Shown: positions 25,580 through 33,775 of the stretch, piece after piece
Numbering within the stretch: position 1 is the first letter of the stretch
Layout: each line of letters begins with the position of its first letter
Assembly (NCBI RefSeq): GCF_009827515.1
Contig: NZ_WTYO01000003.1
Span: 1-64,000, forward strand
DNA length: 64,000 bases
Reading direction: 5' to 3'
DNA from: Pelagerythrobacter marinus
Lineage (GTDB): Bacteria > Pseudomonadota > Alphaproteobacteria > Sphingomonadales > Sphingomonadaceae
Position numbers and translations under genes: made by a program
The notes under the pieces: generated by a model
What the model saw: only the letters and a program-made list of their open reading frames with translations
The model's database searches: none
Told to the model about the DNA's origin: nothing

Positions 25580-26040
25580 ATTTGAAAAAGCCTTCGCTGC
25601 TCCGGCGATCGATTAGCGGCGCGGCCTTGCTCGTGCTGGCAGCCTGTTCGAACGTGGCTCAGGCAGCGACCTATACGATGTTCCGGGATCCAGGATGTGG
25701 GTGCTGTCTCAACTGGGCAGGCCATGTCGAAGACGGGATGAACACGAAGGTGGCATCGGTCGACAGCAACGACATGGCGGCGATCAAGACCGCGCGGGGC
25801 GTACCCCAAGAGTTATGGTCATGCCATACGATGGAGGTCGATGGATACATCATCGAAGGTCACGTGCCTGCAGAAGCCGTCGCCAAGCTTTTGCGCGAAC
25901 GGCCCGCCGGCGTTGCCGGCCTCGCGGTTCCGGGAATGCCTCTGGGATCGCCCGGCATGGAGGCCGGAAACCGGATCCAGCCTTACGACGTCATCGCCTT
26001 TGGCCCAACCGGACAGAGCGTCTTCGCGTCGTTTCCGTGA
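25576..26040 (+). CDS. DUF411 periplasmic copper-binding protein
   Basis: A 154-residue secreted protein with the DUF411 fold found in copper and metal resistance loci. A signal or lipoprotein-type leader is followed by FRDPGCGCCLNWAGH, whose Cys cluster is the likely metal site, then PQELWSCHTMEVDGYIIEGH with a second Cys-His, and the conserved VPGMPLGSPGMEAG. The ATG overlaps the methyltransferase stop (ATGA), so the true start is inside the longer open frame. A second DUF411 gene lies at 41070 in the CueR-controlled module; the two share the motif layout but not close sequence. Confidence 0.9.
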   Translation: MNLKKPSLLRRSISGAALLVLAACSNVAQAATYTMFRDPGCGCCLNWAGHVEDGMNTKVASVDSNDMAAIKTARGVPQELWSCHTMEVDGYIIEGHVPAEAVAKLLRERPAGVAGLAVPGMPLGSPGMEAGNRIQPYDVIAFGPTGQSVFASFP

Positions 26041-26163
26041 GTGTGTGGAACCACACCATGCGTCACCGTGAAAGGGATGAAGGTGATGAAGATTATTTGC
26101 GGGAAGCGACACAGAACCCGGTAAAACCGGGACAGGCGGTAAGAAGCCTATCGAATTCTCGCA

Positions 26164-26199
26164 GGGTCCGGGGCTGGCTGCCCCCACCGCCCCGGACCC
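26164..26199 (+). terminator. strong hairpin after the DUF411 gene
   Basis: GGGTCCGGGGC (26164-26174) and GCCCCGGACCC (26189-26199) form an 11-bp perfect stem. The T-tract is weak (gtccaattgt), so termination is likely but not certain. Confidence 0.5.
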
Positions 26200-26243
26200 G
26201 TCCAATTGTATGATTTAAGCACGCATGAAGTGGGAGAAATGCG

Positions 26244-26525
26244 ATGGTAAAAGGATCAATCAAGAGCTCGATATTCGCATGGGGCTGGACGCTCAGCGTG
26301 TTCCTGCTTGTCAGCTATCTCCTCTGCATTGCCTTCGGAGTCCTCGCACCAGAGCGCTTTCACATGCACGAAGCCTGGGCTCCCTTACTGCCATGGTTCG
26401 AATGGCTAACGCCGCGCGGGTTCCTCGCCGGAGCGGTGGGGAGCTTTCTCTATGGCTGGTACATCGCACTCATCGCGGTTCCGCTCTATCGGTATTTCCG
26501 GAGACGAACTGGTAATTCGGTCTGA
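26244..26525 (+). CDS. DUF5676-like small membrane protein
   Basis: A 93-residue inner-membrane protein with two hydrophobic helices: FAWGWTLSVFLLVSYLLCIA (about 11-30) and VGSFLYGWYIALIAVPLYRY (about 65-84). The segment between contains PERFHMHEAWAPLLPWFEWL. Small two-helix proteins of this type (DUF5676) recur in heavy-metal regions of alphaproteobacteria; function unknown. GGGAG precedes the ATG. It lies after the hairpin that ends the DUF411 unit, and no ECF-type promoter precedes it, so its control is separate. Confidence 0.75.
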   Translation: MVKGSIKSSIFAWGWTLSVFLLVSYLLCIAFGVLAPERFHMHEAWAPLLPWFEWLTPRGFLAGAVGSFLYGWYIALIAVPLYRYFRRRTGNSV

Positions 26526-26774
26526 TTTCCCGATGCCCTTCGCGGGACAAGACGTTTTGCATGCGAAGCCATTAGGCCGGTAGCCTGAAAAAACGAAAAA
26601 AGGGAATGCGCGATCTACAGGACAAAGCCTTCACAGAGCGCTCGAACGCTAACCGCCCATGCGGTCCTTGGTGCTGCCCTCGGCATCACGATCCTCCATC
26701 CGGTAACCACCCTCGTCTTCTGGTACGAGTTCGGTCCGTCGCACGACACCGGCAGCAATACTGCCATTGGGTTC

Positions 26775-27425
26775 ATGATCGGCCGGCTGGTAAATGCTTT
26801 CGCGTTCGAAATGCTTCCCATGAGCGCCATCTACGCGGTGATCGGCGGCGCCCTTGGTCTGGGATTTGGCATGTATCACATGCGGTTGGCGCGAGCTCAG
26901 TCCAAGGTACTTTTTCTCGAACGCGAACTCGACGAGGAATTGCCGCTTCTTATCGCACGCGGCGAGGGCGAGCGATTGGAATTCAAATCGTCCTTGCGGT
27001 GGGACAGGCGTGAGAACCGGGTCAACCGGTCACTCCAGCAGGTCGTACTCAAAACGGTTGCCGGCTTTCTCAACCATGAGGGCGGAACACTGCTTATCGG
27101 GGTTGGAGACGATGGGAACATCACTGGCATTGAAGCCGATATGCAGACACTCAAACATGCCAATCGGGATGGGTTCGAGCGCCTTGTGATGGACCTCGTG
27201 AAGGATGGTTTCGGCGGTCACGCGTGCGCTTTGGTCCATTGCCGTTTTCACGAAATGACAGAGAAGACGGTATGCCGGGTCATTGCTGAAAGGAGCGCTG
27301 ATCCTGTCTACCTCGTAGAGGGAGGTACCGCGCGCCTGATGTTACGTATCGGAAACAGCACGCGTGAGCTCGACGTGCGCGAAGCGCAGGCACATTTGCG
27401 CAATCGATCCCCCGGTCGAGCTTAA
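26775..27425 (+). CDS. membrane-anchored AlbA_2/Schlafen-type domain protein, N-terminus probably frameshifted
   Basis: The C-terminal two thirds is a Schlafen AlbA_2 domain: EGERLEFKSSLRWD, LKTVAGFLNHEGGTLLIGV and DDGNITGIEAD, all family hallmarks. A membrane helix precedes it (MSAIYAVIGGALGLGFGMYH). The frame stays open upstream to 26589 and encodes another helix (TAHAVLGAALGITILHPVTT), yet there is no ATG, GTG or TTG in it; the only nearby ATG (26606) is in another frame. One lost or gained base near 26640-26655 would join MRDLQDKAFTE to this helix. Either the gene is damaged or translation begins at the internal ATG given here. AlbA_2 domains bind nucleic acid or ATP; the role here is unknown. 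Confidence 0.65.
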   Translation: MIGRLVNAFAFEMLPMSAIYAVIGGALGLGFGMYHMRLARAQSKVLFLERELDEELPLLIARGEGERLEFKSSLRWDRRENRVNRSLQQVVLKTVAGFLNHEGGTLLIGVGDDGNITGIEADMQTLKHANRDGFERLVMDLVKDGFGGHACALVHCRFHEMTEKTVCRVIAERSADPVYLVEGGTARLMLRIGNSTRELDVREAQAHLRNRSPGRA

Positions 27426-27632
27426 TCCGGCTGCTGGGCACGTCAGATTGATCGAACAGGGCCAGTTACCTCTCGCGAGACCTGCTAGAGAAAAATCACA
27501 GTGGGCCACCCTGGCGATACGCGTCGCCTCCTATCGACGCACCTTGTGCTGAGAGAAGCCTCGCGAAAAGCGGACTCCCTATCTTGCCAAACCGCCCCCT
27601 GGGGCAGGCGCGCACCATGTCGAAACTTTTTT

Positions 27633-27659
27633 GAGGGGTGAGGCGCTACGCAACGTACT
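27633..27659 (+). promoter_or_regulatory. ECF-type promoter of the APC permease operon
   Basis: Plus strand: GAAACTTTTTTGAGGGG with GAGGGG at 27633-27638, 15-bp spacer, CGTACT at 27654-27659, about 50 bp before the permease start. Confidence 0.65.
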
Positions 27660-27707
27660 GTCTGGCGTGATGTTTCTCGGACGGGAGGACATCGACAGGG
27701 GAAAGAC

Positions 27708-29057
27708 TTGCAGACAGATGGCGACGATCAACATAACGAGAGTGCGGCCTCGATAACATTGCTGGGCGGCGTCGCGATGGGAACCGGCGTCATGATCGGC
27801 GCCGGTATCTTCGCACTGACTGGCCAGATTGCCGAACTGGCTGGACCGCTATTTCCGCTTTCGTTCATTGCCGGCGCGCTGGTTACTTCGCTCGCCGCCT
27901 ACAGCTACATCAAGATGTCGAACCGCTGGCCCTCCTCGGGCGGCATCGCGATGATCCTTCAGAAAGCCTACGGACCAGGCGTCGTGGCAGCCTCGGCATC
28001 GCTCCTGATGGCGCTGTCGATGGTCATCAACGAAAGCCTGGTCGCTCGAACCTTCGCGACCTATGCCTTGCGGCCCTTTGGGCTCGAGAGCAGCGGCATT
28101 CTGGTTTCCGTCGCGGCACTGGCGCTCATCGTCTTCGCCTATTTCGTGAATGCCGCCGGCAACAAATCGGTCAGCGGATTTTCGCTCATTATGTCGGCGA
28201 TCAAGATCGGCGGCATCGCCCTGTTCGCGATTGCGGCGATCTGGGCCAGCGGATTTTCGGACGGTGCCTTCTCAGAGCCGGTCGCGCTTTCGGGCCTCGA
28301 CGCGCTGCTCGCGTCGGTCGCCTTCTCGATCCTTGCTTTCAAAGGTTTCACCACCATCACCAACAGTGGCGGTGAAATCATCAATCCGCACCGGAATGTC
28401 GGTCGAACCATAATCATCTCGATCGCAATATGCGTGGTCGTCTACCTGCTTGTCGCGGCGGCGGTCGGTGCCAGCCTCAGCACGTCAGAAATAGCTGAGG
28501 CGCGCGATTATTCGCTTGCGGCGGCTGCGCGTCCCGCGCTCGGAGAGCTTGGCTTCTATTTCACAGTGGCAATCGCCATCGCCGCCACGACCTCGGGTGT
28601 CATCGCCAGCGTTTTCGCCGTTTCGCGTATGCTGACCATGCTGACCGAGATGAAGATGATCCCGCATAGCCATTTTGGCATGAGCGGACCGATCCGCAGT
28701 CACATGTTGGTCTATACCGTTGTTGTCGCAGGCACGCTCGCGGTCCTGTTCGATCTTTCGCGGATCGCCTCGCTCGGAGCGTTCTTCTATCTCGTAATGG
28801 ACATGCTCGTGCATTGGGGCGTGCTGCGCGGTTTGCGGGAAGAGATAGGCGCGCGTGCCTGGATCCTCTGGTCGGCGCTCATGGCGGACGGCGTAGTCCT
28901 GACGGCTTTTGCCCTCGCCAAGCTCAAAACCGACCCTGCGGTCGTTGCCTATGCGGTCGCAGGTATTGCCGCAGTGTTCGGAGCCGAATGGTTCTATCTC
29001 CGTCGAAATCCTGCGCTGCGGGAAATGCCCGCCACACACGATGGAGATCATCGATGA
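27708..29057 (+). CDS. APC-family amino acid/amine permease
   Basis: A 449-residue inner-membrane transporter of the APC superfamily with about twelve hydrophobic helices. The first helix carries the substrate-binding GIGIG-like break (VAMGTGVMIGAGIFALTGQ), followed by GPLFPLSFIAGALVTSLAAY and the amphipathic loop with MSNRWPSSGGIAMILQKAYG. FKGFTTITNSGGEIINPHRN is the conserved helix 6 region. The substrate cannot be named. The start is TTG with AGGGG upstream. It is the first gene of a four-gene operon under an ECF-type promoter and overlaps the next gene by four bases. Confidence 0.88.
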   Translation: MQTDGDDQHNESAASITLLGGVAMGTGVMIGAGIFALTGQIAELAGPLFPLSFIAGALVTSLAAYSYIKMSNRWPSSGGIAMILQKAYGPGVVAASASLLMALSMVINESLVARTFATYALRPFGLESSGILVSVAALALIVFAYFVNAAGNKSVSGFSLIMSAIKIGGIALFAIAAIWASGFSDGAFSEPVALSGLDALLASVAFSILAFKGFTTITNSGGEIINPHRNVGRTIIISIAICVVVYLLVAAAVGASLSTSEIAEARDYSLAAAARPALGELGFYFTVAIAIAATTSGVIASVFAVSRMLTMLTEMKMIPHSHFGMSGPIRSHMLVYTVVVAGTLAVLFDLSRIASLGAFFYLVMDMLVHWGVLRGLREEIGARAWILWSALMADGVVLTAFALAKLKTDPAVVAYAVAGIAAVFGAEWFYLRRNPALREMPATHDGDHR

Positions 29058-29467
29058 TCGCCGCACTAATTCTCGCCATTGCACTTTTCCTGGCCTCGGT
29101 CGGCATGCATCTGTCGATCCTCGGCGCCGGGCATCGCGTGCTCGACGCACCCGGAAGTTTCTCCGCCAAGCTTGGGGTCGCGCTTCTTGTCCTGGCATCG
29201 CACCTGCTTGTCGCGACGCTCTTCGCTGGCGGTTTCTGGCTGGGCGCGGAACTGGACCTCGGCGGGTTCGACAAGACGCCGGCGATGAGGGCGATGGACT
29301 ATTTCTATTTCTCGCTGATCAACGTGACCACGCTGGGGCTCGGCGACATCTACCCGACCGAGCACCTGCGCGTCATTGCCGGCGTCGAAGCCTTGACCGG
29401 CTTCGCGCTCATCAGCTGCTCGGCACAATTGTTCTGGACCATGATGAAGGAAGGAGAAAACGCATGA
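29054..29467 (+). CDS. two-helix potassium channel family protein
   Basis: A 137-residue membrane protein with three hydrophobic stretches and a K+ channel pore signature, NVTTLGLGDIYPTEHLR, about residues 89-105 (consensus TxGxGD). The helix before the pore is MRAMDYFYFSLI. It has no cytoplasmic RCK domain, unlike larger bacterial K+ channels, so gating is unclear. The start is the ATG overlapping the permease stop (ATGA), which fixes the protein far shorter than the open frame. Potassium conduction is suggested by the filter only; the operon context suggests a role in envelope stress or copper response. Confidence 0.8.
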   Translation: MIAALILAIALFLASVGMHLSILGAGHRVLDAPGSFSAKLGVALLVLASHLLVATLFAGGFWLGAELDLGGFDKTPAMRAMDYFYFSLINVTTLGLGDIYPTEHLRVIAGVEALTGFALISCSAQLFWTMMKEGENA

Positions 29468-29991
29468 CTGAAAGCACATGCCACTCGGATAAGGGAGGGG
29501 GCGGCAACTACTGGCGGTTCATGGCCATGGTATCGACCTCGACCGTGATCATGTTCTTCCTGATGTATGCCAACAGCTTCGACATGGACGACGTTTTCTG
29601 GAGCGAGACGCGCTTCTGGATGATGTTCGTCATGGGCGCGATGATGATGGTGGTCATGCTTCTCTTCATGTGGGGCATGTACAAGGACCGGACCAAGAAC
29701 TTCATCATCCTGGGTGTCGGAGCCGTCGTCTTCGCGCTCGCGCTTTGGCTCGTACGCAGCCAGACCACGGTGGACGATACCGAATACATGGCCGCGATGA
29801 TTCCGCACCACTCGATTGCGATCATGACCAGCGAGAGAGCGAGCCTGAAGGATCCGCGGGTTCGCGAACTCGCGCAGGCCATCATCGTCGCGCAGCGGCG
29901 CGAGATCGCCGAGATGAAATATCTCATCCAGGATATCGAGGAGAACGGTCCGCGCACCGAGGAACGTCTGCCCGAGGAGATGCAGCAATGA
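29464..29991 (+). CDS. DUF305 domain membrane protein
   Basis: A 175-residue protein with three membrane helices (FMAMVSTSTVIMFFLMYANS; FWMMFVMGAMMMVVMLLFMW; FIILGVGAVVFALALWLV) and a C-terminal periplasmic helical DUF305 domain beginning YMAAMIPHHSIAIMTSERAS, where the MxPHH motif is the family signature and a candidate copper site. Met is very frequent in the membrane part. It overlaps both neighbours by four bases. DUF305 proteins are linked to copper homeostasis by context in many bacteria; the exact role is unknown. Confidence 0.87.
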   Translation: MTESTCHSDKGGGGNYWRFMAMVSTSTVIMFFLMYANSFDMDDVFWSETRFWMMFVMGAMMMVVMLLFMWGMYKDRTKNFIILGVGAVVFALALWLVRSQTTVDDTEYMAAMIPHHSIAIMTSERASLKDPRVRELAQAIIVAQRREIAEMKYLIQDIEENGPRTEERLPEEMQQ

Positions 29992-30476
29992 ACAAGATCG
30001 CAATTCTGACGCTTGCAGCCCTCCCGCTGGCGGCCTGCAACACCAATACCGCGGTCGGCAATGATCGCGAAGCACAGCTCGATCCTCCGGCAACGGCGGC
30101 GCCGATAGAGAGTGCTGCGAGCGCTCTTGCCAATCTCAGCCCCGGCCTCATGCTGCCCGAGACGATGAGCGAGGCGGACCTCGCCGCGCTGGGAGCCGAG
30201 AACACGTGTCAGTTTCGCCTGACCGAGGTCGCGTTTCCGTCGTTCGTCTACGACAACAGCGGTCGCGGGACGATCAAGATCAACGGCAAGCTGATCCCTG
30301 TCACAGCAAGCGCCTCGGGTGAGTATGCGAATGGTGAGCTTCGTATCCGCACGCGCCTTCTCGATGACGAAGGAGACGCGGGCCTGCAGATGCAGGAACT
30401 CATCGTCGCCGGACCTCGGATGAAGGACGAGTTCGGGTTCTGGGGGTACACGACCTGCGGCAACAGCGAAGCGTGA
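29988..30476 (+). CDS. predicted lipoprotein, last gene of the APC/K+ channel operon
   Basis: A 162-residue secreted protein with a lipobox (LPLAAC, Cys at about residue 17). The mature part contains ENTCQFRLTEVAFPSFVYDN and a second Cys near the end (GYTTCGNSEA), which could form a disulfide, with beta-rich sequence between (GTIKINGKLIPVTAS). I recognise no characterised family; proteins with this look are common in sphingomonads. It overlaps the DUF305 gene by four bases and is followed by a terminator-like hairpin. Confidence 0.75.
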   Translation: MNKIAILTLAALPLAACNTNTAVGNDREAQLDPPATAAPIESAASALANLSPGLMLPETMSEADLAALGAENTCQFRLTEVAFPSFVYDNSGRGTIKINGKLIPVTASASGEYANGELRIRTRLLDDEGDAGLQMQELIVAGPRMKDEFGFWGYTTCGNSEA

Positions 30477-30484
30477 ACACGAGC

Positions 30485-30516
30485 GAGCGGGCGCCAGCGT
30501 GCGTCGGTGCCCGCTC
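30485..30516 (+). terminator. hairpin ending the APC/K+ channel operon
   Basis: GAGCGGGC (30485-30492) pairs with GCCCGCTC (30509-30516) nine bases after the lipoprotein stop. The T-run is short (tctatgat), so efficiency is uncertain. Confidence 0.5.
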
Positions 30517-30569
30517 TATGATCATGTTCGGCCCGGCACGCGCGGCCGAATTTATAATGAGGTGCTACA

Positions 30570-31289
30570 GTGGAAGCTGAGCCTGTGAGCGATGCAGCCC
30601 CCCTTGCGGTCTTCGGTGCCGGAGGAAAGACCGGCACGGAAATACTGCGCCATGCGGTTCACAAGGGCATCGAAGTTCGAGCGTTCGAGCACACCTTGCC
30701 CGAACCATCGGACCGGGTCGACAACGTCGAGTACCTCCAGTGCGATGTACTCAATGACGACTTCAGCAGCGAGCTCGAAGGTTGCCGTGCTGTTATTTCC
30801 GCACTCGGTATAGAGTTTAGTCCATCTACGGCGATCGATCCGCCTCCGCTTTATACGGAGGGAACCCGCAAGCTGGTGGAAGCGATGTCGACGACCCGCA
30901 TTTCCCGGATCGTCGTGATATCGGCGGCGTTTGTAGAGCCGCAGCCCAGCGTTCCTGCATGGTTCGAGCTCACAGCAAGACCAGCCTTGCACAATATTCT
31001 CGAACAGATGCGCGCCATGGAAGATCTTCTGGAGCGCGCGAAAGGCCTGAAATGGACGGCTGCGCGACCGGGCTGGCTCCTCGACGAACCCTATACGGGT
31101 GAAGCCGTCATTACCGACGAGCGCCTTGCCCAAGATTGCTTTCGCTGCAGGCACGCCGACCTCGCGGCAGCGATGCTCGAATTCGTCTGCGAGAACACCT
31201 GGGTCAACGCTAAACCCGCTATCGCCCGGCCAGAAGAAGACCGCTTCGAGAACGTCTCGGCGCTCAAGGCCGAACTCGGGATCAACTAG
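30570..31289 (+). CDS. NAD(P)-binding SDR-like protein
   Basis: A 239-residue atypical short-chain dehydrogenase of the NmrA/NAD(P)H-binding type. The N-terminal Rossmann glycine motif is LAVFGAGGKTGTEILRHAVH; YLQCDVLND is the acidic turn, and ISRIVVISAAFVEPQPSV the fourth strand. There is no clear YxxxK catalytic pair, as in NmrA-like sensors and flavin reductases. The start is GTG with GAGG upstream; a second GTG at 30585 is possible. It stands alone between two transport/sulfur units. Confidence 0.8.
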   Translation: MEAEPVSDAAPLAVFGAGGKTGTEILRHAVHKGIEVRAFEHTLPEPSDRVDNVEYLQCDVLNDDFSSELEGCRAVISALGIEFSPSTAIDPPPLYTEGTRKLVEAMSTTRISRIVVISAAFVEPQPSVPAWFELTARPALHNILEQMRAMEDLLERAKGLKWTAARPGWLLDEPYTGEAVITDERLAQDCFRCRHADLAAAMLEFVCENTWVNAKPAIARPEEDRFENVSALKAELGIN

Positions 31290-31332
31290 ATCGATGCGGA
31301 CTTGCGGAAACATTCCAACAACGAGGTAAGAT

Positions 31333-32685
31333 ATGCTGCTTGAGAAGATAAAGACCCCCGGCCTTTCGCACCTTTCCTATCTGATCGGTTCGCAGGGCAA
31401 GGCAGCGGTCATCGATCCGCGCCGCGACTGCGAGATATATCTCGAGCGAGCCCGCGCCGAAGGGCTGGAGATCACGCATATCTTCGAAACGCACAGGAAT
31501 GAGGATCTCATCACGGGATCGCCGGTACTGGCCAAAATGACCGGCGCCCGGGTTCTGCACGGTCCAAACCCTGCGGATGAGGTTGTGTTCGCCGACACCG
31601 CGCGAGAGGGCGATGTTTTCGAGATCGGTAAGATCAGGGTCGAAGTGCTCGAAACCCCCGGTCACACCGACGATCATCTCGCCTTCGTCTTTCACGACGA
31701 CGATTATCCCGAAGGACCGGTCGGCGTGTTCACCGGCGATGCGCTCTTCGTGGGCGACGTCGGCCGAACCGATTTCTATCCCGAGCGCGCGCGGGAGGTC
31801 GCGGGCCTCCTGTACGATTCATTGCAAAAGATTTGCGCTCTGGGTGACCAGACAATCATATACCCGGCGCACGGTGCCGGATCAGTTTGCGGGTCCGAAA
31901 TGGCAGACCGGGAATTCTCGACAATCGGCCATGAGCGGCGCAACAACCCGCGGCTGCGCATTGCTGACCGCGACGAGTTCATCAAGGCGAAGGTAGAAGA
32001 GCATCATTACCAGCCACCTTATTTTCGGCTAATGGAGCGGCTCAATCTCGAAGGCGCCAATGCCGCGCCGCGAGTCATGCGGCCAAGGCTTCTGGGGCTG
32101 GAAGACCTCGGCGAGAGCGGCGCCGATCACCTGGTCGATGTACGCGAGCCGCTCGCCTATGCCGCCGGTCATATGCAGGGTGCCGTGTGCCTTCCAGTGG
32201 GAATGATACCCGCCTTTGCCGGGTGGTTCATCAGCGAAGGCGACACGATAGCCCTAATCGCTTCCGAAGAAGACGAGCTCGCTCAAGCTATGGCGCATTT
32301 GGTGCGCATTGGTCTCGATAATATTGTCGGCGGTTATGTCGGCGTGATCCCAGCCGCCGCACAGGGCAAAGCGATGCAAAGTATTGCCATGATCGACACC
32401 GAGGAAGTCGCACGCAGGCTCGCTGAGGACAGCGAAGATTGGACCTTGCTCGACGTGCGCGCCCTTGACGAACGGCAGCAAGGCAGCATCGATGAATCCG
32501 AACATGTCTATGTCGGCGAGCTCAACACCCGCTGGAAAGAGCTCGATCGCGACCTTCATTACACTTTGATGTGCGCCAGCGGCATGAGGGCGAGCGTAGC
32601 AGCGGGCTGGCTCGCAAGCCAAGGCTTCAAACACCTCGACGTCTATCTGGGCTCCATGGGCGCATGGACAAACGCGCAGGGCTAA
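31333..32685 (+). CDS. MBL-fold hydrolase with two rhodanese domains
   Basis: A 450-residue protein of the persulfide dioxygenase-rhodanese type. The metallo-beta-lactamase part spans residues 1-230: LETPGHTDDHLAFVF, FTGDALFVGDVGRTDFY and IIYPAHGAGSVCG carry metal ligands. The usual HxHxDH motif is replaced by THRNEDL, so one or more iron ligands are missing. Two rhodanese-like domains follow; only the second has an active cysteine loop (MCASGMRASVAA). It probably handles persulfide or thiosulfate sulfur, but dioxygenase activity is uncertain given the changed motif. GAGG precedes the ATG. A broken related gene lies directly downstream. Confidence 0.85.
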   Translation: MLLEKIKTPGLSHLSYLIGSQGKAAVIDPRRDCEIYLERARAEGLEITHIFETHRNEDLITGSPVLAKMTGARVLHGPNPADEVVFADTAREGDVFEIGKIRVEVLETPGHTDDHLAFVFHDDDYPEGPVGVFTGDALFVGDVGRTDFYPERAREVAGLLYDSLQKICALGDQTIIYPAHGAGSVCGSEMADREFSTIGHERRNNPRLRIADRDEFIKAKVEEHHYQPPYFRLMERLNLEGANAAPRVMRPRLLGLEDLGESGADHLVDVREPLAYAAGHMQGAVCLPVGMIPAFAGWFISEGDTIALIASEEDELAQAMAHLVRIGLDNIVGGYVGVIPAAAQGKAMQSIAMIDTEEVARRLAEDSEDWTLLDVRALDERQQGSIDESEHVYVGELNTRWKELDRDLHYTLMCASGMRASVAAGWLASQGFKHLDVYLGSMGAWTNAQG

Positions 32686-32705
32686 AAAGCTGGAAAACCT
32701 CGAAA

Positions 32706-33015
32706 ATGGCCAACCCGCGATCCCTTCAGGGCCGTCCGCGAAAGCTGTTTGGCCTACCGGAAGACACGCTGGTCTATCCTGCGCTTGATTGTGCAGGGGG
32801 GCGCGTCTCGACGATCATACAGGCAGGCAAACGCAACCCCCGCTTGAATGGCGATGTCTCACTTTTTCGAATTTCAGCAGATCAGGGCCGTGCTGGACCT
32901 GCCCTACCTTGAAAAAATCGACGTGGCCGTGCCTACCAATCTGAAATGCGGAAATTGCTCTGAAGACGCTGTCGAGCGACTGCACGAGCTCGGCGGGAAA
33001 TCACCGCAGGGATAG
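32706..33015 (+). pseudogene. C-terminal remnant of a persulfide dioxygenase (MBL family), frameshifted
   Basis: The first frame encodes LPEDTLVYPALDCAGGRVST and RNPRL, matching the C-terminal quarter of ETHE1/Blh-type persulfide dioxygenases (LPDDTxVYPGHDYxGxxxSTI). Near 32855 the similarity moves to another frame, FFEFQQIRAVLDLPYLEKID and VAVPTNLKCGN, the expected end of the same family, ending at TAG 33013-33015. The first 70% of the gene is absent. The HDY motif is changed to LDC. It looks like the relic of a tandem partner of the preceding gene. Confidence 0.6.
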
Positions 33016-33373
33016 GTTGGATTGCCTTGGCCACCGCGGAGCCATGTGCGGGCTATTGCGCGCTATCCGCATTCCCAATCATTTGATCGAACCGGGAGGC
33101 TATCATCAGAACCACATCGGGATGATAATCGAATTGGAGTCCTTCGGGATTGGGGAGCTTTTTTGAACCTGTCGCAATTAAGACCGCTTTTTTTTCGCTC
33201 GATTCCGAAAATGCTTCCCCTCGAACATTGCCAAGGCGCATTTGTCTGTAGGACGTTGCGCGCAGAAGATCGTCTGAACCCTCATTGTCCGGTGGCGCTT
33301 TATAGGCCCCCGCAAAGTTTCGCTATCGCAGTAAAAGGAGCCAATCCGAGTGTCGTTCTCTCAGAACCTCGGA
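33016..33373. other. gene-free stretch before the MerT-like gene
   Basis: About 360 bases with only unconvincing short frames on both strands. It may hold decayed coding sequence. No promoter or repeat recognised. Confidence 0.4.
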
Positions 33374-33775
33374 TTACATAAATGCTTTCATGAGAGTTGG
33401 CTCGAAATAACCCCAGGCGGCCGCGATGAAGCTCATCACGGTTGCAACCAGGAGCATAATTATCTGACGGTTCTTGAGCCATCTAACTGCGACCTGGGAG
33501 TGGCAATGACTCTTGTGCCGATACTTGCGCAGAACAATGAGCCAACTAGCCGCCACCGCAATCATCGAAAATGCGGTCATTGGCCAATGGAGCGAACCCA
33601 GAGGTGCCAAAACACTGCTCAGGCTCGCACTCAGCCCGGCGGCAACCAGCACCATCGGTAGAATGCAGCAAGAGCAAGCTGCCAAAACAGCAGCCGAACT
33701 GCTTATGATGCTAACAACGCTCGTCTTGCCGTCGTGCAAAGGTAGTGGTTCGACAGCATGAGTCGGTTTGGCCAT
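33374..33775 (-). CDS. merT: MerT-like mercuric/metal transport membrane protein
   Basis: A 133-residue inner-membrane protein with three or four helices. The first helix contains the vicinal cysteine pair SCCILPMVLVAAGLSAS, the hallmark of MerT where it receives Hg(II) from MerP. The second helix is WPMTAFSMIAVAASWLIVL, and the following loop has HKSHCHSQ, also metal-binding in type. Neither merR, merP nor merA is present nearby, so this is an orphan; transport of another soft metal is possible. Start 33775 (MAKPTHAVEP) is favoured over the longer frame; no clear ribosome site is seen. Confidence 0.72.
   Translation of the reverse strand: MAKPTHAVEPLPLHDGKTSVVSIISSSAAVLAACSCCILPMVLVAAGLSASLSSVLAPLGSLHWPMTAFSMIAVAASWLIVLRKYRHKSHCHSQVAVRWLKNRQIIMLLVATVMSFIAAAWGYFEPTLMKAFM

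Noticed and set aside
33022-33381. 119-codon plus-strand open frame and 62-codon minus-strand frame nearby
   Set aside because: Neither shows a motif, a signal peptide or a ribosome site; probably decayed sequence.
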